From NCBI RefSeq assembly GCF_001244545.1, contig NZ_LN852696.1, positions 62,001-126,000 of the forward strand: DNA of 64,000 nt, given 5' to 3'. This DNA comes from Candidatus Stoquefichus sp. SB1 (GTDB lineage Bacteria; Bacillota_I; Bacilli_A; Erysipelotrichales; Coprobacillaceae). The translations under genes were made by a program, and so were the position numbers. The notes below the pieces were generated by a model. The model worked only from the letters and a program-made list of their open reading frames with translations, did no database searches and was not told the origin of the DNA. Below are positions 28,268 to 35,472 of this stretch, piece after piece; position 1 is the first letter of the stretch; every line of letters begins with the position of its first letter.

Positions 28268-28650
28268 GTTCTTTGATCAAATTGTTGATGGCATGAAGGA
28301 CAAGTGACTGTAATTTCACCTTTTCCTTTAGGAACTCGTAAATATTGATGACAGTGAGGACACTTTAAATATTTATGAGTTTTTCTATATTTCCATTTGT
28401 TTTGTTGTCGTCTAAAGAATTTTCTAATTCCTTCTGTCTTTTGTAAAAACCAATCATTTTCTGCACGTCTTTTATAATATTGTTTAGAAAGCATTCTAAA
28501 CAATGTATATATAATTAATCCATAACAGATAAAAGAGAGGAAAGGAAAGAAGAGGGACAATACTGCCATAATAATATAAGTCACAAATAAAAAGTTACCA
28601 AATTGATCAACGCCATATCTTCCGTACATAAAATTTCTAAGCCATTTCAT
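28264..28650 (-). CDS. Two-TM protein with C-terminal zinc ribbon
   Basis: A 128-residue protein: two hydrophobic segments at about 18-40 and 42-60, a basic linker, and a zinc-ribbon with CPHC...CPSC (ligands in LKCPHCHQYL and VTCPSCHQQF) near the C-terminus. The start ATG at 28650 follows AGGTGA; further ATGs upstream overlap the ribosome site. Its promoter region contains the left attachment repeat of the mobile element. Function unknown. Confidence 0.72.
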   Translation of the reverse strand: MKWLRNFMYGRYGVDQFGNFLFVTYIIMAVLSLFFPFLSFICYGLIIYTLFRMLSKQYYKRRAENDWFLQKTEGIRKFFRRQQNKWKYRKTHKYLKCPHCHQYLRVPKGKGEITVTCPSCHQQFDQRT

Positions 28651-28686
28651 TTTCATCACCTGCATTCTATTATAAAGTCGAATTAT

Positions 28687-28703
28687 GAATGAAATATGTA
28701 CAA
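28687..28703. repeat. attL core repeat
   Basis: GAATGAAATATGTACAA, identical over 17 bp to 38926-38942. Flanking bases differ on both sides (T...C here, A...A at the right). Confidence 0.75.
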
Positions 28704-28736
28704 CATTATATTTCTGTTTTTTAATAAATCAGAAAA

Positions 28737-28755
28737 ATATTGATTTAATCAATAT
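28737..28755. repeat. Inverted repeat at the element's left end
   Basis: ATATTGAT-TTA-ATCAATAT, a perfect 8-bp inverted repeat between the att core and the integrase stop codon. Possible recombinase accessory site or weak terminator for the integrase transcript. Confidence 0.4.
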
Positions 28756-28781
28756 AAATTTAATTGTATGAATATTTAAAA

Positions 28782-29909
28782 TTAATTTATTTGTTTATTT
28801 GGGGTAATTTTGGGGTAATTGACATTATCTTTGTTATTAAAAACGCTATTAATAGCCATTCGTTCAATATCAATATTACTATGCGTATAAATGTTTAGGG
28901 TTGTTTGTACATCGGCATGTCTTAGTAGTTTTTGTGCCACTGTTGGGTTTACACCGTGCATAACTAGATTACTAGCGTAAGTGTGTCTAAGCATATGAAA
29001 ATGAAATCTAAAAGGAATGTGTTTGTTTAATTCACTTATTTTCTCATTTATATAACCATGTTTAATATATCTCCCATCTTTACGAACGCATATAATATCA
29101 TAAGGATTTTCGTCAAACCAATCAAGAAGAATGTTTTCTAAAGGCTCGGCAAGTGGAACAATTGCATATGAGGTTTGAGTTTTCATTTTCCCTATGTATG
29201 GTTTATTTACCCTATTTTCTAGTTTCTTATTAAAAGAGATAGTATGATTATTAAAATCTATATCATTTTTTTCGAGTGCTAGTATTTCGCTAATTCTTGC
29301 ACCAGTATACCAACCAATTTGCAAAGCAATATATATGCTACGTAGATCAAATTGATCATTTATAAAATAATTGGATATTAAAATAAACTCATTCCATGTA
29401 ATTGTTTTTTTATCTTGGTCATTGTTTGTTTTGTTTCCTTTAACAATTATATAAGGCATAGGATTGTTTTTTATATATCCACATCTAATCGCATGTTTAA
29501 AGACAAGATTAAACACAATTTTATAATGATTACATGTATATCTATTTTTTTCTTTACCAATCTTATTGAAAAATTCTTGGATCATATTGTAATTGATGTT
29601 TATAATCCATGTTTTATATATTTTCTCTTTTTTCATTGATCTGATAACTTGCTCATAAGCTCTACATGTAGCAGGGGCATATCTATCTTTTTCAAGTTCA
29701 TAGTATTCATTCCAAACAATTGCAAAAGTTTTCTTGCATGGTTCAAAATATGAACCATTCTTATTTACGTCATATTTAACTTCTATTTCCCAATTTTCAG
29801 CTTGTCCTTTTGTCTTAAACCCACCTTTCTTATATCGTGTACCCTTGTACATAAAAGCATTGTCATACACAACTTTCCCATTCTTTAGTTTTCTTTCTGT
29901 AATACTCAT
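28782..29909 (-). CDS. int: Tyrosine recombinase/integrase
   Basis: A 375-residue phage-type integrase. The N-terminal arm-binding domain (about 1-60, with VYDNAFMYKGTRYKKGGF) is of the AP2-like kind. A core-binding SAM-like domain (62-160) and the catalytic domain follow. Active-site residues are Arg205 (TGARISE), His305 and Arg308 (HMLRH), His331 and nucleophile Tyr341 (NIYTHSN). The last codons cross the left arm-type repeat, a common arrangement. The gene is at the element's left end and points outward. It should integrate and, with the excisionase-like protein, excise the element. Confidence 0.95.
   Translation of the reverse strand: MSITERKLKNGKVVYDNAFMYKGTRYKKGGFKTKGQAENWEIEVKYDVNKNGSYFEPCKKTFAIVWNEYYELEKDRYAPATCRAYEQVIRSMKKEKIYKTWIININYNMIQEFFNKIGKEKNRYTCNHYKIVFNLVFKHAIRCGYIKNNPMPYIIVKGNKTNNDQDKKTITWNEFILISNYFINDQFDLRSIYIALQIGWYTGARISEILALEKNDIDFNNHTISFNKKLENRVNKPYIGKMKTQTSYAIVPLAEPLENILLDWFDENPYDIICVRKDGRYIKHGYINEKISELNKHIPFRFHFHMLRHTYASNLVMHGVNPTVAQKLLRHADVQTTLNIYTHSNIDIERMAINSVFNNKDNVNYPKITPNKQIN
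28800..28820. repeat. Probable left arm-type integrase site
   Basis: GGGGTAATTTTGGGGTAATT (28801-28820, plus the T at 28800) contains GGGGTAATT twice in tandem. The same 21 bp occurs at 38792-38812. Each lies about 100 bp inside an att core, as expected of arm sites bound by the integrase N-terminal domain. It also encodes residues 364-370 of the integrase. Confidence 0.6.
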
Positions 29910-29932
29910 ATAAAATCCTCCTTTTTAACTTC

Positions 29933-29961
29933 TTGAATAATGTGTTATCTTAAGTTATAAT
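29933..29961 (+). promoter_or_regulatory. Promoter of the int-leader antisense RNA
   Basis: TTGAAT (29933-29938) and TATAAT (29956-29961) with exactly 17 bp between them, directed away from int on the plus strand. Confidence 0.6.
29942..29957. repeat. 16-bp sequence repeated inverted at the right end
   Basis: GTGTTATCTTAAGTTA is found in inverted orientation at 38818-38833. Both lie within the element and outside any gene; it may be a binding site for excisionase, integrase or a regulator. Confidence 0.5.
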
Positions 29962-29967
29962 AGGAGC

Positions 29968-30040
29968 ATAAATAAAAACGTACGCCAATATGTTTTATTT
30001 ATACTCGAGCGTTCCCTAGTGCCAATAGGGGCGCTTTTTT
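29968..30040 (+). ncRNA. Candidate 73-nt antisense/trans-acting RNA
   Basis: Transcribed from the promoter just upstream and closed by a terminator. It is antisense to the leader of the int transcript. Its 5' part ATAAAAACGTACGCCAAT (29972-29989) is also an exact 18-nt complement of the leader of the replication initiator mRNA (31724-31741), 10 bases before that gene's ribosome site. Weaker complementarity continues for about 12 more bases. Regulation of rep and int by this RNA is inferred. Confidence 0.5.
30008..30040 (+). terminator. Intrinsic terminator on the plus strand
   Basis: AGCG(T)TCCCTA / TAGGGGCGCT with a seven-base loop, then TTTTT. Both neighbouring genes are on the minus strand, so it can only end a plus-strand RNA. 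Confidence 0.7.
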
Positions 30041-31154
30041 ATTTGTTTTTAAAATATTCTTCTATTTCTTTTGCATTATTAAAAACTACAGTTTCAATTT
30101 CTCTGCTATCAATTTTTGTTTGTAAATCGTTTAAATGTTCTTTCTCTTTTTGTATTTTTAAGTTTATATCTTTCATTCTTTTTTCTAGTTCTTCTATTCG
30201 TTCTTGCTTTGAATTTGATATATAGGAACCGTTATCATAAGTATAATCTTCATAATCGTATTCAATTAGCCAATGATTTAATTGAGTACTTTTATAATCA
30301 AATAGTAAATCTTCAATATGTGTGCTTGGATCTTTATTTGTAAATGAAACATTTCCACCTACTGTGTACATAGGAATATCAGCCGATAACTCTTGTGACT
30401 TGTCAATGCCATAATTTGTATAAAAATCTTCTTCTAATTGTGCTAAAAGATCTGTTAATAGAAAATCTATTTTTAAAGATTTTATATACTGTTGAAATTC
30501 ATCTAACAAAGGGTAGCTATATTCTTTATGAAATGTTATAAAGTAATCTTTTATACTGTTAAAGAAATCAAGTTGTTTCTTAGTTGTTTTTAAAGAGCGT
30601 TGTAAACTATCGATTCTATCTTTATCATTATAATCTAATGGCAATAAGTCATAATCTACCATATATTTATCGTCTTCCTTGAGGTATTGAGGAATAACGT
30701 TTATACATTTTGCTAATTTTTCTAAGTTGGAGTAACTTGGTTCTGATTTGCCACTTTTATAGTTGTTTAACGTACTAATTGAGAAGTAGTAATCAGTATT
30801 TTCAGAGTCTTTGACAATATCTTCTAGTGTTCTGTTATAGAAATATTTTTCCTTTGCTATTGCTATCCTAACACGTTTAGCAAATACTGATTTATCATGT
30901 TTATTATCTTTTTCATTATTTTCTCTATCATATACTTTAAATAATGTCTCTAATGTATTAGTATAATGTAATTTCTCTTTACAATAGTTAAATATTATAG
31001 TTTTCTGTTCATATGTAAGTTTTTTTCGTAAATAAATAATATTACTAAAATAGTTATCTTTGTTTTCTATATTTCTATTTAGTAAATTTATTATATTTAT
31101 TCGATCTTCTTTTGAAACAATTTGTTTAAGCTGTTTATATTCTTTATTTTTCAT
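30039..31154 (-). CDS. Large HTH regulator, candidate element repressor (Stl-like by position)
   Basis: A 371-residue protein with a central XRE-type helix-turn-helix (about residues 90-155; LEDIVKDSENTDYYFSISTL reduced: SISTLNNYKSGKSEPSYSNLEKLAKCINV has the classic recognition/linker pattern in ISTLNNYKSGKSEPS). The C-terminal ~55 residues (about 312-358) look coiled-coil, rich in Glu and Lys. It lies between int and the divergent xis-rep promoter, which is the place of the master repressor in PICIs and temperate phages. Repressor function is inferred from position and fold. Confidence 0.7.
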   Translation of the reverse strand: MKNKEYKQLKQIVSKEDRINIINLLNRNIENKDNYFSNIIYLRKKLTYEQKTIIFNYCKEKLHYTNTLETLFKVYDRENNEKDNKHDKSVFAKRVRIAIAKEKYFYNRTLEDIVKDSENTDYYFSISTLNNYKSGKSEPSYSNLEKLAKCINVIPQYLKEDDKYMVDYDLLPLDYNDKDRIDSLQRSLKTTKKQLDFFNSIKDYFITFHKEYSYPLLDEFQQYIKSLKIDFLLTDLLAQLEEDFYTNYGIDKSQELSADIPMYTVGGNVSFTNKDPSTHIEDLLFDYKSTQLNHWLIEYDYEDYTYDNGSYISNSKQERIEELEKRMKDINLKIQKEKEHLNDLQTKIDSREIETVVFNNAKEIEEYFKNK

Positions 31155-31236
31155 AATACCTCCGCTTATAGTTGATAATATAAAATATTAGATAAAAGTT
31201 GATATATACAAATATTTATATTTATCTTACAATGTA

Positions 31237-31265
31237 ATTGTACTTGATGATGATTAAATAGTCAA
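31237..31265 (-). promoter_or_regulatory. Promoter of the repressor gene
   Basis: On the minus strand TTGACT (31265-31260), 17 bp, TACAAT (31242-31237). Confidence 0.65.
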
Positions 31266-31279
31266 TAGATAATCAAGTA
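31241..31279. promoter_or_regulatory. Candidate operator, 8-bp inverted repeat across both promoters
   Basis: TACTTGAT (31241-31248) and ATCAAGTA (31272-31279) are exact inverted repeats enclosing both promoters of the lysogeny-type switch. Confidence 0.5.
31244..31273 (+). promoter_or_regulatory. Promoter of the xis-rep operon
   Basis: TTGATG (31244-31249), 18 bp, GATAAT (31268-31273). It overlaps the opposing repressor promoter almost completely, so the two cannot fire together. Confidence 0.5.
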
Positions 31280-31310
31280 TTGATGTCAAATAAAGTTAAG
31301 GAGGGTTAAT

Positions 31311-31481
31311 ATGAATAACAGGGACATTAGAAATCTATTAAAAGAGAAAGGTTTGTATCATTGGCAATTAGCTGATTGTTTGGGAATTAGTGAACCGACA
31401 TTAACAAGAAAACTTAGAAAAGAATTATCGCAAGAAGAAAAAGAAAAAATCATCAAAGTTATTAATGAAATGGAGGCATAG
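31311..31481 (+). CDS. Small HTH protein (Cro-like)
   Basis: A 56-residue protein preceded by GGAGGG. The segment WQLADCLGISEPTLTRKLRK (18-37) is a helix-turn-helix with the usual A-x3-G-x5-L/T spacing. First gene of the rightward operon, overlapping promoter control expected; by position it is the Cro/Str counterpart of the divergent repressor. Confidence 0.72.
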   Translation: MNNRDIRNLLKEKGLYHWQLADCLGISEPTLTRKLRKELSQEEKEKIIKVINEMEA

Positions 31482-31485
31482 AAGA

Positions 31486-31719
31486 ATGGAAGAATTGAAG
31501 ATGCTATCACAAGATGAAGTTGCTGAACTTTTAAACACAACAAGACAACATGTATCAATACTACGTGATATTGGTATCTTGAGAGCGACAAAGACTGGTA
31601 AGGGGTATATGTTTAGTCAACAAGAGATTAAGGAGTTTCAAGAGCAATACAAAGGTTATGATGTAAGTAATAAATTTAAGGCTATCGAGAGCTATAAAGC
31701 AGTAAACAACATAAATTAA
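31486..31719 (+). CDS. Excisionase-like HTH protein (MerR/HTH_17 type)
   Basis: A 77-residue protein starting MEELKMLSQDEVAELLNT, then TTRQHVSILRDIGILRATKTGKGYMFSQQEIKEF: an HTH_17/excisionase winged helix (about 7-55; motif LNTTRQHVSILRDIG). The start ATG 31486 is 9 bp after GGAGG; upstream in-frame codons lie in the previous gene. Such proteins bend DNA at attachment sites or regulate early operons (AlpA-like). Confidence 0.72.
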   Translation: MEELKMLSQDEVAELLNTTRQHVSILRDIGILRATKTGKGYMFSQQEIKEFQEQYKGYDVSNKFKAIESYKAVNNIN

Positions 31720-31723
31720 ATAC

Positions 31724-31741
31724 ATTGGCGTACGTTTTTAT
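31724..31741 (+). promoter_or_regulatory. Leader sequence of the initiator mRNA, target of the antisense RNA
   Basis: ATTGGCGTACGTTTTTAT is the exact reverse complement of 29972-29989. In the mRNA it sits 10 nt upstream of the GGAGG of the initiator gene, so pairing could affect translation. Confidence 0.5.
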
Positions 31742-31768
31742 GTTGTTAGAGAAAGGAGGTTGCTTGAT

Positions 31769-32593
31769 TTGTCAAAAGGTACATTTTTATATGATAGTAT
31801 AGTTAGACAAAAGGATATTAATATAAATGCAAAAATTATTCTTTGTCAATTGATCTATCTCACACAAAGTAATGATAATGAGTCATGCAATCCTAGCTTT
31901 AACTATTTAGCACAATATTATAATATTTCAAAACGTAATGTAATAAGGACAATTGAAAAGTTGATAGAAGAAGATTATATAAGCAAAGAACCAATCTATG
32001 AAACAAATACAAAATGTAATAAATCTAATGCTTATTACATGACTGAAAAAACTTTAAATTTAATGAATGTAGATAGTGACAGAATGTCACCACGTGATGA
32101 CAAAATGACACCACATGAGGTAGTGACAAACTGTCATCAGGGTAGTGACAAATTGTCCAAAGGTAGTGACAAAATGTCACCCAAAATAAATATAAATAAT
32201 AATTTAAATATTAATAATACTATTATGTCAAAAGTGCCTTATCAAGAAATAGTAAATTTGTTTAATGAAGTATGTTGTAGATTGTCTAAGGTTACTAAAT
32301 TAACAGATGCTAGAAAGAGAACAATTAAAGCAAGATTTAACGAATATGACCAAGATATAGAAGTATTTAAAACTCTATTCAATAAAACAAATGAGAGCGA
32401 TTTTCTATGTGGTGTAAATCAAAACAAATGGAAATCTAATTTTGATTGGCTATTAAAACAAAACAATATGGCTAAGGTATTAGAAGACAGGTATAAAAAT
32501 AAAAATGAAAAACAAAATAAATTAATTGAAAGAGAGGTTATAGATTATGAACCAATTGAACCAGAGTTCAGAGATGATCAAATTAAATTTTAA
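31769..32593 (+). CDS. DnaD-like replication initiator
   Basis: A 274-residue protein with an N-terminal winged helix (about 1-95, SFNYLAQYYNISKRNVIRTIEKL abbreviated: YYNISKRNVIRTIEKLIEED), a low-complexity linker (about 105-150) and a C-terminal helical region (about 155-245, with FLCGVNQNKWKSNFDWLL). The C-terminal FxxWKxxFxWLL-type segment is typical of phage DnaD/RepA-like initiators. TTG 31769 is taken as start because AAAGGAGG ends 9 bp before; an earlier TTG overlaps that site. The linker is encoded by iterons and an AT-only tract, so the gene contains its own origin, as in lambda O. Confidence 0.75.
   Translation: MSKGTFLYDSIVRQKDININAKIILCQLIYLTQSNDNESCNPSFNYLAQYYNISKRNVIRTIEKLIEEDYISKEPIYETNTKCNKSNAYYMTEKTLNLMNVDSDRMSPRDDKMTPHEVVTNCHQGSDKLSKGSDKMSPKININNNLNINNTIMSKVPYQEIVNLFNEVCCRLSKVTKLTDARKRTIKARFNEYDQDIEVFKTLFNKTNESDFLCGVNQNKWKSNFDWLLKQNNMAKVLEDRYKNKNEKQNKLIEREVIDYEPIEPEFRDDQIKF
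32074..32181 (+). repeat. Five iterons, candidate replication origin
   Basis: Five copies of TAGTGACAAAATGTCACC or variants, cores starting at 32078, 32099, 32125, 32147 and 32168 (spacing 21, 26, 22, 21 bp). Each is a partial dyad GTGACA-n3-TGTCAC. They encode the repeated SDKMSP-like linker of the initiator. Spacing near two helical turns is typical of initiator-binding iterons. Confidence 0.75.
32183..32219. other. AT-only tract, candidate DNA-unwinding element
   Basis: 37 consecutive A/T bases directly after the fifth iteron, encoding Lys/Ile/Asn residues. The iteron-plus-AT arrangement is that of lambdoid and many phage origins. Confidence 0.65.
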
Positions 32594-33320
32594 TGAAGTA
32601 AGTAGAAAGTTAGTGAGACAATGTTCAACATGTGGCGAATATATATACCATGTTACACGTACTGATGGCAAGGAATTTAATACTGAATGTCGTTGTATTG
32701 AAAGAGTAAGAGATATTGAAGAAATGGAAAGAATGAAAAATGATAAAACTACAATCATTGAGTATAATAAACAACATTGTGGCTTTACCAAAAGAGATAT
32801 AGAAGATGTTAATGCTACTTTTAGAACATCAAAAGGCAACATTAAAGCATATAATACATTAATTAGCTATGCTAATGCTTTTAGTGATGATACATCTTTA
32901 GGTTTCTATATCTACGGAAATGTTGGAGTAGGAAAAAGTTTGCTTGCTAAAAAGGTGATGAAGATATTATTGTCTAATGGATATAGCACATATATAACAA
33001 ATATTATTCAGCTGATGAAAGATATAAAAAGTGAGGTTCCAAAGTTTAAAAGTGATACATTGAGAAAGTGTCAAGAAGTTGATCTATTAGTGATTGATGA
33101 TATTGGAACAGAAAAGCCAACTGATTTTGATATGGAACAAATGTTTTTAATCATCAATAGCAGATATGAGAATAAAAAACCTATAATATTTACATCAAAT
33201 TGCAAGTTAGATGATATAGTACAAAAATATGATATGTTTGGTAGAATATACTCACGTATAGTAGGCACAACACAATTCTTAGAAATTGTTGATAATGACA
33301 ATAGAGTGCATAAACAGTAA
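32547..33320 (+). CDS. DnaC/IstB-like AAA+ ATPase (helicase loader)
   Basis: A 257-residue protein. The N-terminal zinc-binding-like part has CSTCGEYIYH and CRCIE (about 26-52). Walker A YGNVGVGKSLLAKK (about 122-135), Walker B DLLVIDDIGTE and sensor FTSNC follow. Loader proteins deliver the host DnaB helicase to an origin. It overlaps the end of the initiator gene by 47 bp, fitting joint action at the internal origin. The start follows GAGAGG 9 bp upstream; ATG 32574 is an alternative. Confidence 0.9.
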   Translation: MNQLNQSSEMIKLNFNEVSRKLVRQCSTCGEYIYHVTRTDGKEFNTECRCIERVRDIEEMERMKNDKTTIIEYNKQHCGFTKRDIEDVNATFRTSKGNIKAYNTLISYANAFSDDTSLGFYIYGNVGVGKSLLAKKVMKILLSNGYSTYITNIIQLMKDIKSEVPKFKSDTLRKCQEVDLLVIDDIGTEKPTDFDMEQMFLIINSRYENKKPIIFTSNCKLDDIVQKYDMFGRIYSRIVGTTQFLEIVDNDNRVHKQ

Positions 33321-33502
33321 TATTTTACATAGTGATAGAACCTTACAAAACCTTACTTTTTCATTTATGTAGCAACTAGACAAAACCCAACATTTTAATG
33401 TTATGAAGTCGAGCTAAGTCGAGGATAAAATATTTAACACCGAAGTAACACTGAGAAATTGATGTTTTAGATTGGAGAAGCAATATATGTTGATGTATAT
33501 TT

Positions 33503-33850
33503 ATGAATAGAAAAGATAAAATAGCTTATCTAGAACGATATAAAAAATTAAAAGATAAATTCGAGTATTTGGATAATAAATTGAAAGATCCTGATACATT
33601 TAATTATCATCATGTTAAGACAACAGTACATCAAAGTCTTGAAGAAAGAATATATGAGCGTGATAAGGCATATGAAGATATGATATATGCTCATATAGAA
33701 ATTAACAGATTGGTTGAACATGATTTGTTATTGGGCTATAAGTATACAACGGATATGTATGATTATGAGATTGCTAAAATGCTAGGTATAACAATGAAAC
33801 AATTTAATAGGCAATTAAGAGAGTCGTTGGACAGACTAGAAATTAAATGA
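33503..33850 (+). CDS. Hypothetical phage-type regulator (ArpU/sigma-like tail)
   Basis: A 115-residue protein: N-terminal helices rich in Lys/Asp, a central coiled stretch, and a C-terminal segment (about 85-115; DYEIAKMLGITMKQFNRQLRES) that reads like a helix-turn-helix as in ArpU or sigma region 4 proteins. In phages and satellites such genes control late transcription. The function is inferred weakly. Confidence 0.55.
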   Translation: MNRKDKIAYLERYKKLKDKFEYLDNKLKDPDTFNYHHVKTTVHQSLEERIYERDKAYEDMIYAHIEINRLVEHDLLLGYKYTTDMYDYEIAKMLGITMKQFNRQLRESLDRLEIK

Positions 33851-33870
33851 TTAAAAGTGAGTAGAATTGT

Positions 33871-33987
33871 ATGAAATCGTTAATAAAAATACGAGAAAAG
33901 TTGAACATAAAAAAGAATGATTTAATTCAATATTTAGATATTTTAGAGTCTCCAAAAAGAGGACGGTTTAAAATTGAGCTATCCTAA
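33871..33987 (+). CDS. Possible 38-residue peptide
   Basis: A short frame (MKSLIKIREKLNIKKND and on) with the amphipathic start of an HTH protein but too short for a full domain. The ribosome site (AAGTGAG) is weak. It may be a truncated regulator. Low confidence. Confidence 0.3.
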   Translation: MKSLIKIREKLNIKKNDLIQYLDILESPKRGRFKIELS

Positions 33988-34454
33988 ACCAATCGAAAAA
34001 TTGGTTCGCTTGCTTTCCAAAAAAGGAAAGGGAAAAATTACCCAATCATATTCTAAACGAATGATAATTCACTTCGTTAGATTTCTAAAATTTTAGAAAA
34101 CGTATTATTGCTTTCTCAAAATTGAGTAACCAATGAACCTAAAAGCACATAGGTTATAGTCATTATTAACTAAGAGTCGCATAACACAACATTAGCAATA
34201 CTTGAGGTGTGAAAGTTTTAGCACCCTAAACAATACTTAGGGCGGGAATACTCATTCTCTCATTCATTAGAAATGATATGGGGTCTTGAAAGCACCTACC
34301 CCTTTGAATAAAATTATCTATAAAGCTTACTAAAAATTTAGTAAGTAATAATTGAAATGTTTATAGGGCTTTCGCTCGATTTTGAGTAAAAGTACATTTT
34401 TTTAATCGATTTACAATGAATGAAAGTGTATAATATAAAAAGGGGTTAAGATGT
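33988..34454. other. 467-bp noncoding block with many palindromes
   Basis: No gene is visible. Stems include AACCAAT/ATTGGTT (33987-34006), the perfect 18-bp palindrome TTTCTAAAATTTTAGAAA (34082-34099), CCCTAA/TTAGGG (34223-34241) and CTTACTAAA/TTTAGTAAG (34326-34345). The density of pairings between 34190 and 34345 suggests a structured RNA or a second cis-acting (packaging or replication) site. Confidence 0.45.
34087..34110. repeat. Imperfect direct repeat, copy 1
   Basis: AAAATTTTAGAAA-nn-GTATTATTG; a second copy at 34917-34940 differs at two positions. Similarity is weaker for another 20 bp. The pair flanks the membrane protein gene. Confidence 0.5.
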
Positions 34455-34853
34455 ATGGTAATTAAAATAAAAGATAGTGATAAATTAAGTACCAATATGA
34501 TAATGAATATTAGAGTGCAATATCTTATTAAGAAAAAGAGAGTTCATTTGATTATAAAATATTGTATACTACTTATAATAGGTATGCTAAATTGTTTTAT
34601 GTATCAAAAGTTAAGTTCGGTAATGTTTGTTTTAGATTCTAATTCTGTTTTTTCAACAATTTCAATTACTGTTAGTTTAACAGCATTTGCTTTCTCTTAC
34701 TTAATATATCAGTATCAGATTATTGATTTATTAGATAAAGAATTATATGAGCTATGTACAGATTTATATAAAAAAGACGCTTTATATTCAAACGGTGAAG
34801 AATTTTATTTAAAAAGAATATTGGATATAAAAGTAAAAAAAGATAAAAAATAA
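34455..34853 (+). CDS. Two-TM membrane protein of the element
   Basis: A 132-residue protein: basic cytosolic start, two hydrophobic segments at about 33-53 and 70-95, and a charged C-terminal tail (about 96-132) ending DIKVKKDKK. No family was recognised. It is cut off from its neighbours by noncoding DNA and flanked by an imperfect direct repeat, so it may be a separately acquired cargo gene. AAGGGG ribosome site at 34438-34445. Confidence 0.55.
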   Translation: MVIKIKDSDKLSTNMIMNIRVQYLIKKKRVHLIIKYCILLIIGMLNCFMYQKLSSVMFVLDSNSVFSTISITVSLTAFAFSYLIYQYQIIDLLDKELYELCTDLYKKDALYSNGEEFYLKRILDIKVKKDKK

Positions 34854-34916
34854 TGTATACTTTTTGAGAAGTTCACACAAAAAGATTGCAACTAATTTAT
34901 CATAATAATGAATTCC

Positions 34917-34940
34917 AAAATTTTAGAAAGAGTATTATTG
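34917..34940. repeat. Imperfect direct repeat, copy 2
   Basis: Matches 34087-34110 at 22 of 24 positions; see that entry. Confidence 0.5.
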
Positions 34941-35015
34941 TCTGCTTAAAATTGAAATATCAATATAGTTGGGCAACTCAAAATGTAATATACTTAAAAG
35001 TACATAATATGTGAA

Positions 35016-35050
35016 AAAAGAACCTAAGATGCTAAATCTTAAGTTCTTTT
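35016..35050 (+). terminator. Terminator
   Basis: AAAAGAAC-CTAAGAT / ATCTTA-AGTTCTTTT; near-symmetric with A and T tracts, so usable in both directions. It separates the plus-strand membrane gene from the three minus-strand genes that follow. Confidence 0.7.
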
Positions 35051-35215
35051 AAATTGGCTCAAATTTCAATTCTAAGAGACTTTTATATAAATTGGTATAA
35101 ATGTTCATGATTATATAGTTACATTTGTAAGGTGTTGAAATTTGATGGTTTATATATAATTGTAATGTCTTGCATTGGAATTCTATTGTAAAATAAAAGA
35201 ATAGCATATAACATG

Positions 35216-35422
35216 CTATTCTTTATCAAGAAAATATTTTCTTAATTCATTAGATAATTCTTGAAATTCTTGATCTTCTTTTGATAAATCATAATCACTC
35301 ATTGTTTTAGCGTACATTTCGCTTAAATCTTGATCTAGTGCACCTGATAAAGGATAAGTTTTGTGATTTAAACAATATAGCAAAGCAAGTAATTTTTTTG
35401 TATATTCTTCCATGTTATCCAT
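35216..35422 (-). CDS. Hypothetical acidic protein
   Basis: A 68-residue, mostly helical, acidic protein (MDNMEEYTKKLLALLYCLN, SKEDQEFQELSNELRKYFLDKE) with a good AGAGGTAAAAA ribosome site. No domain was recognised. Last of three minus-strand genes that start at 36170, probably one transcript. Confidence 0.5.
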   Translation of the reverse strand: MDNMEEYTKKLLALLYCLNHKTYPLSGALDQDLSEMYAKTMSDYDLSKEDQEFQELSNELRKYFLDKE

Positions 35423-35472
35423 TTTTTTACCTCTTTTTAGATTAATGGGATTAAGTAATTTAGTAATATCTA

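Larger units (their letters stand above)
34854..35215. other. 362-bp region with repeat copy and terminator
   Basis: Contains the second copy of the imperfect direct repeat (34917-34940) and a strong terminator (35016-35050). No gene is visible in the remainder. Confidence 0.5.
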
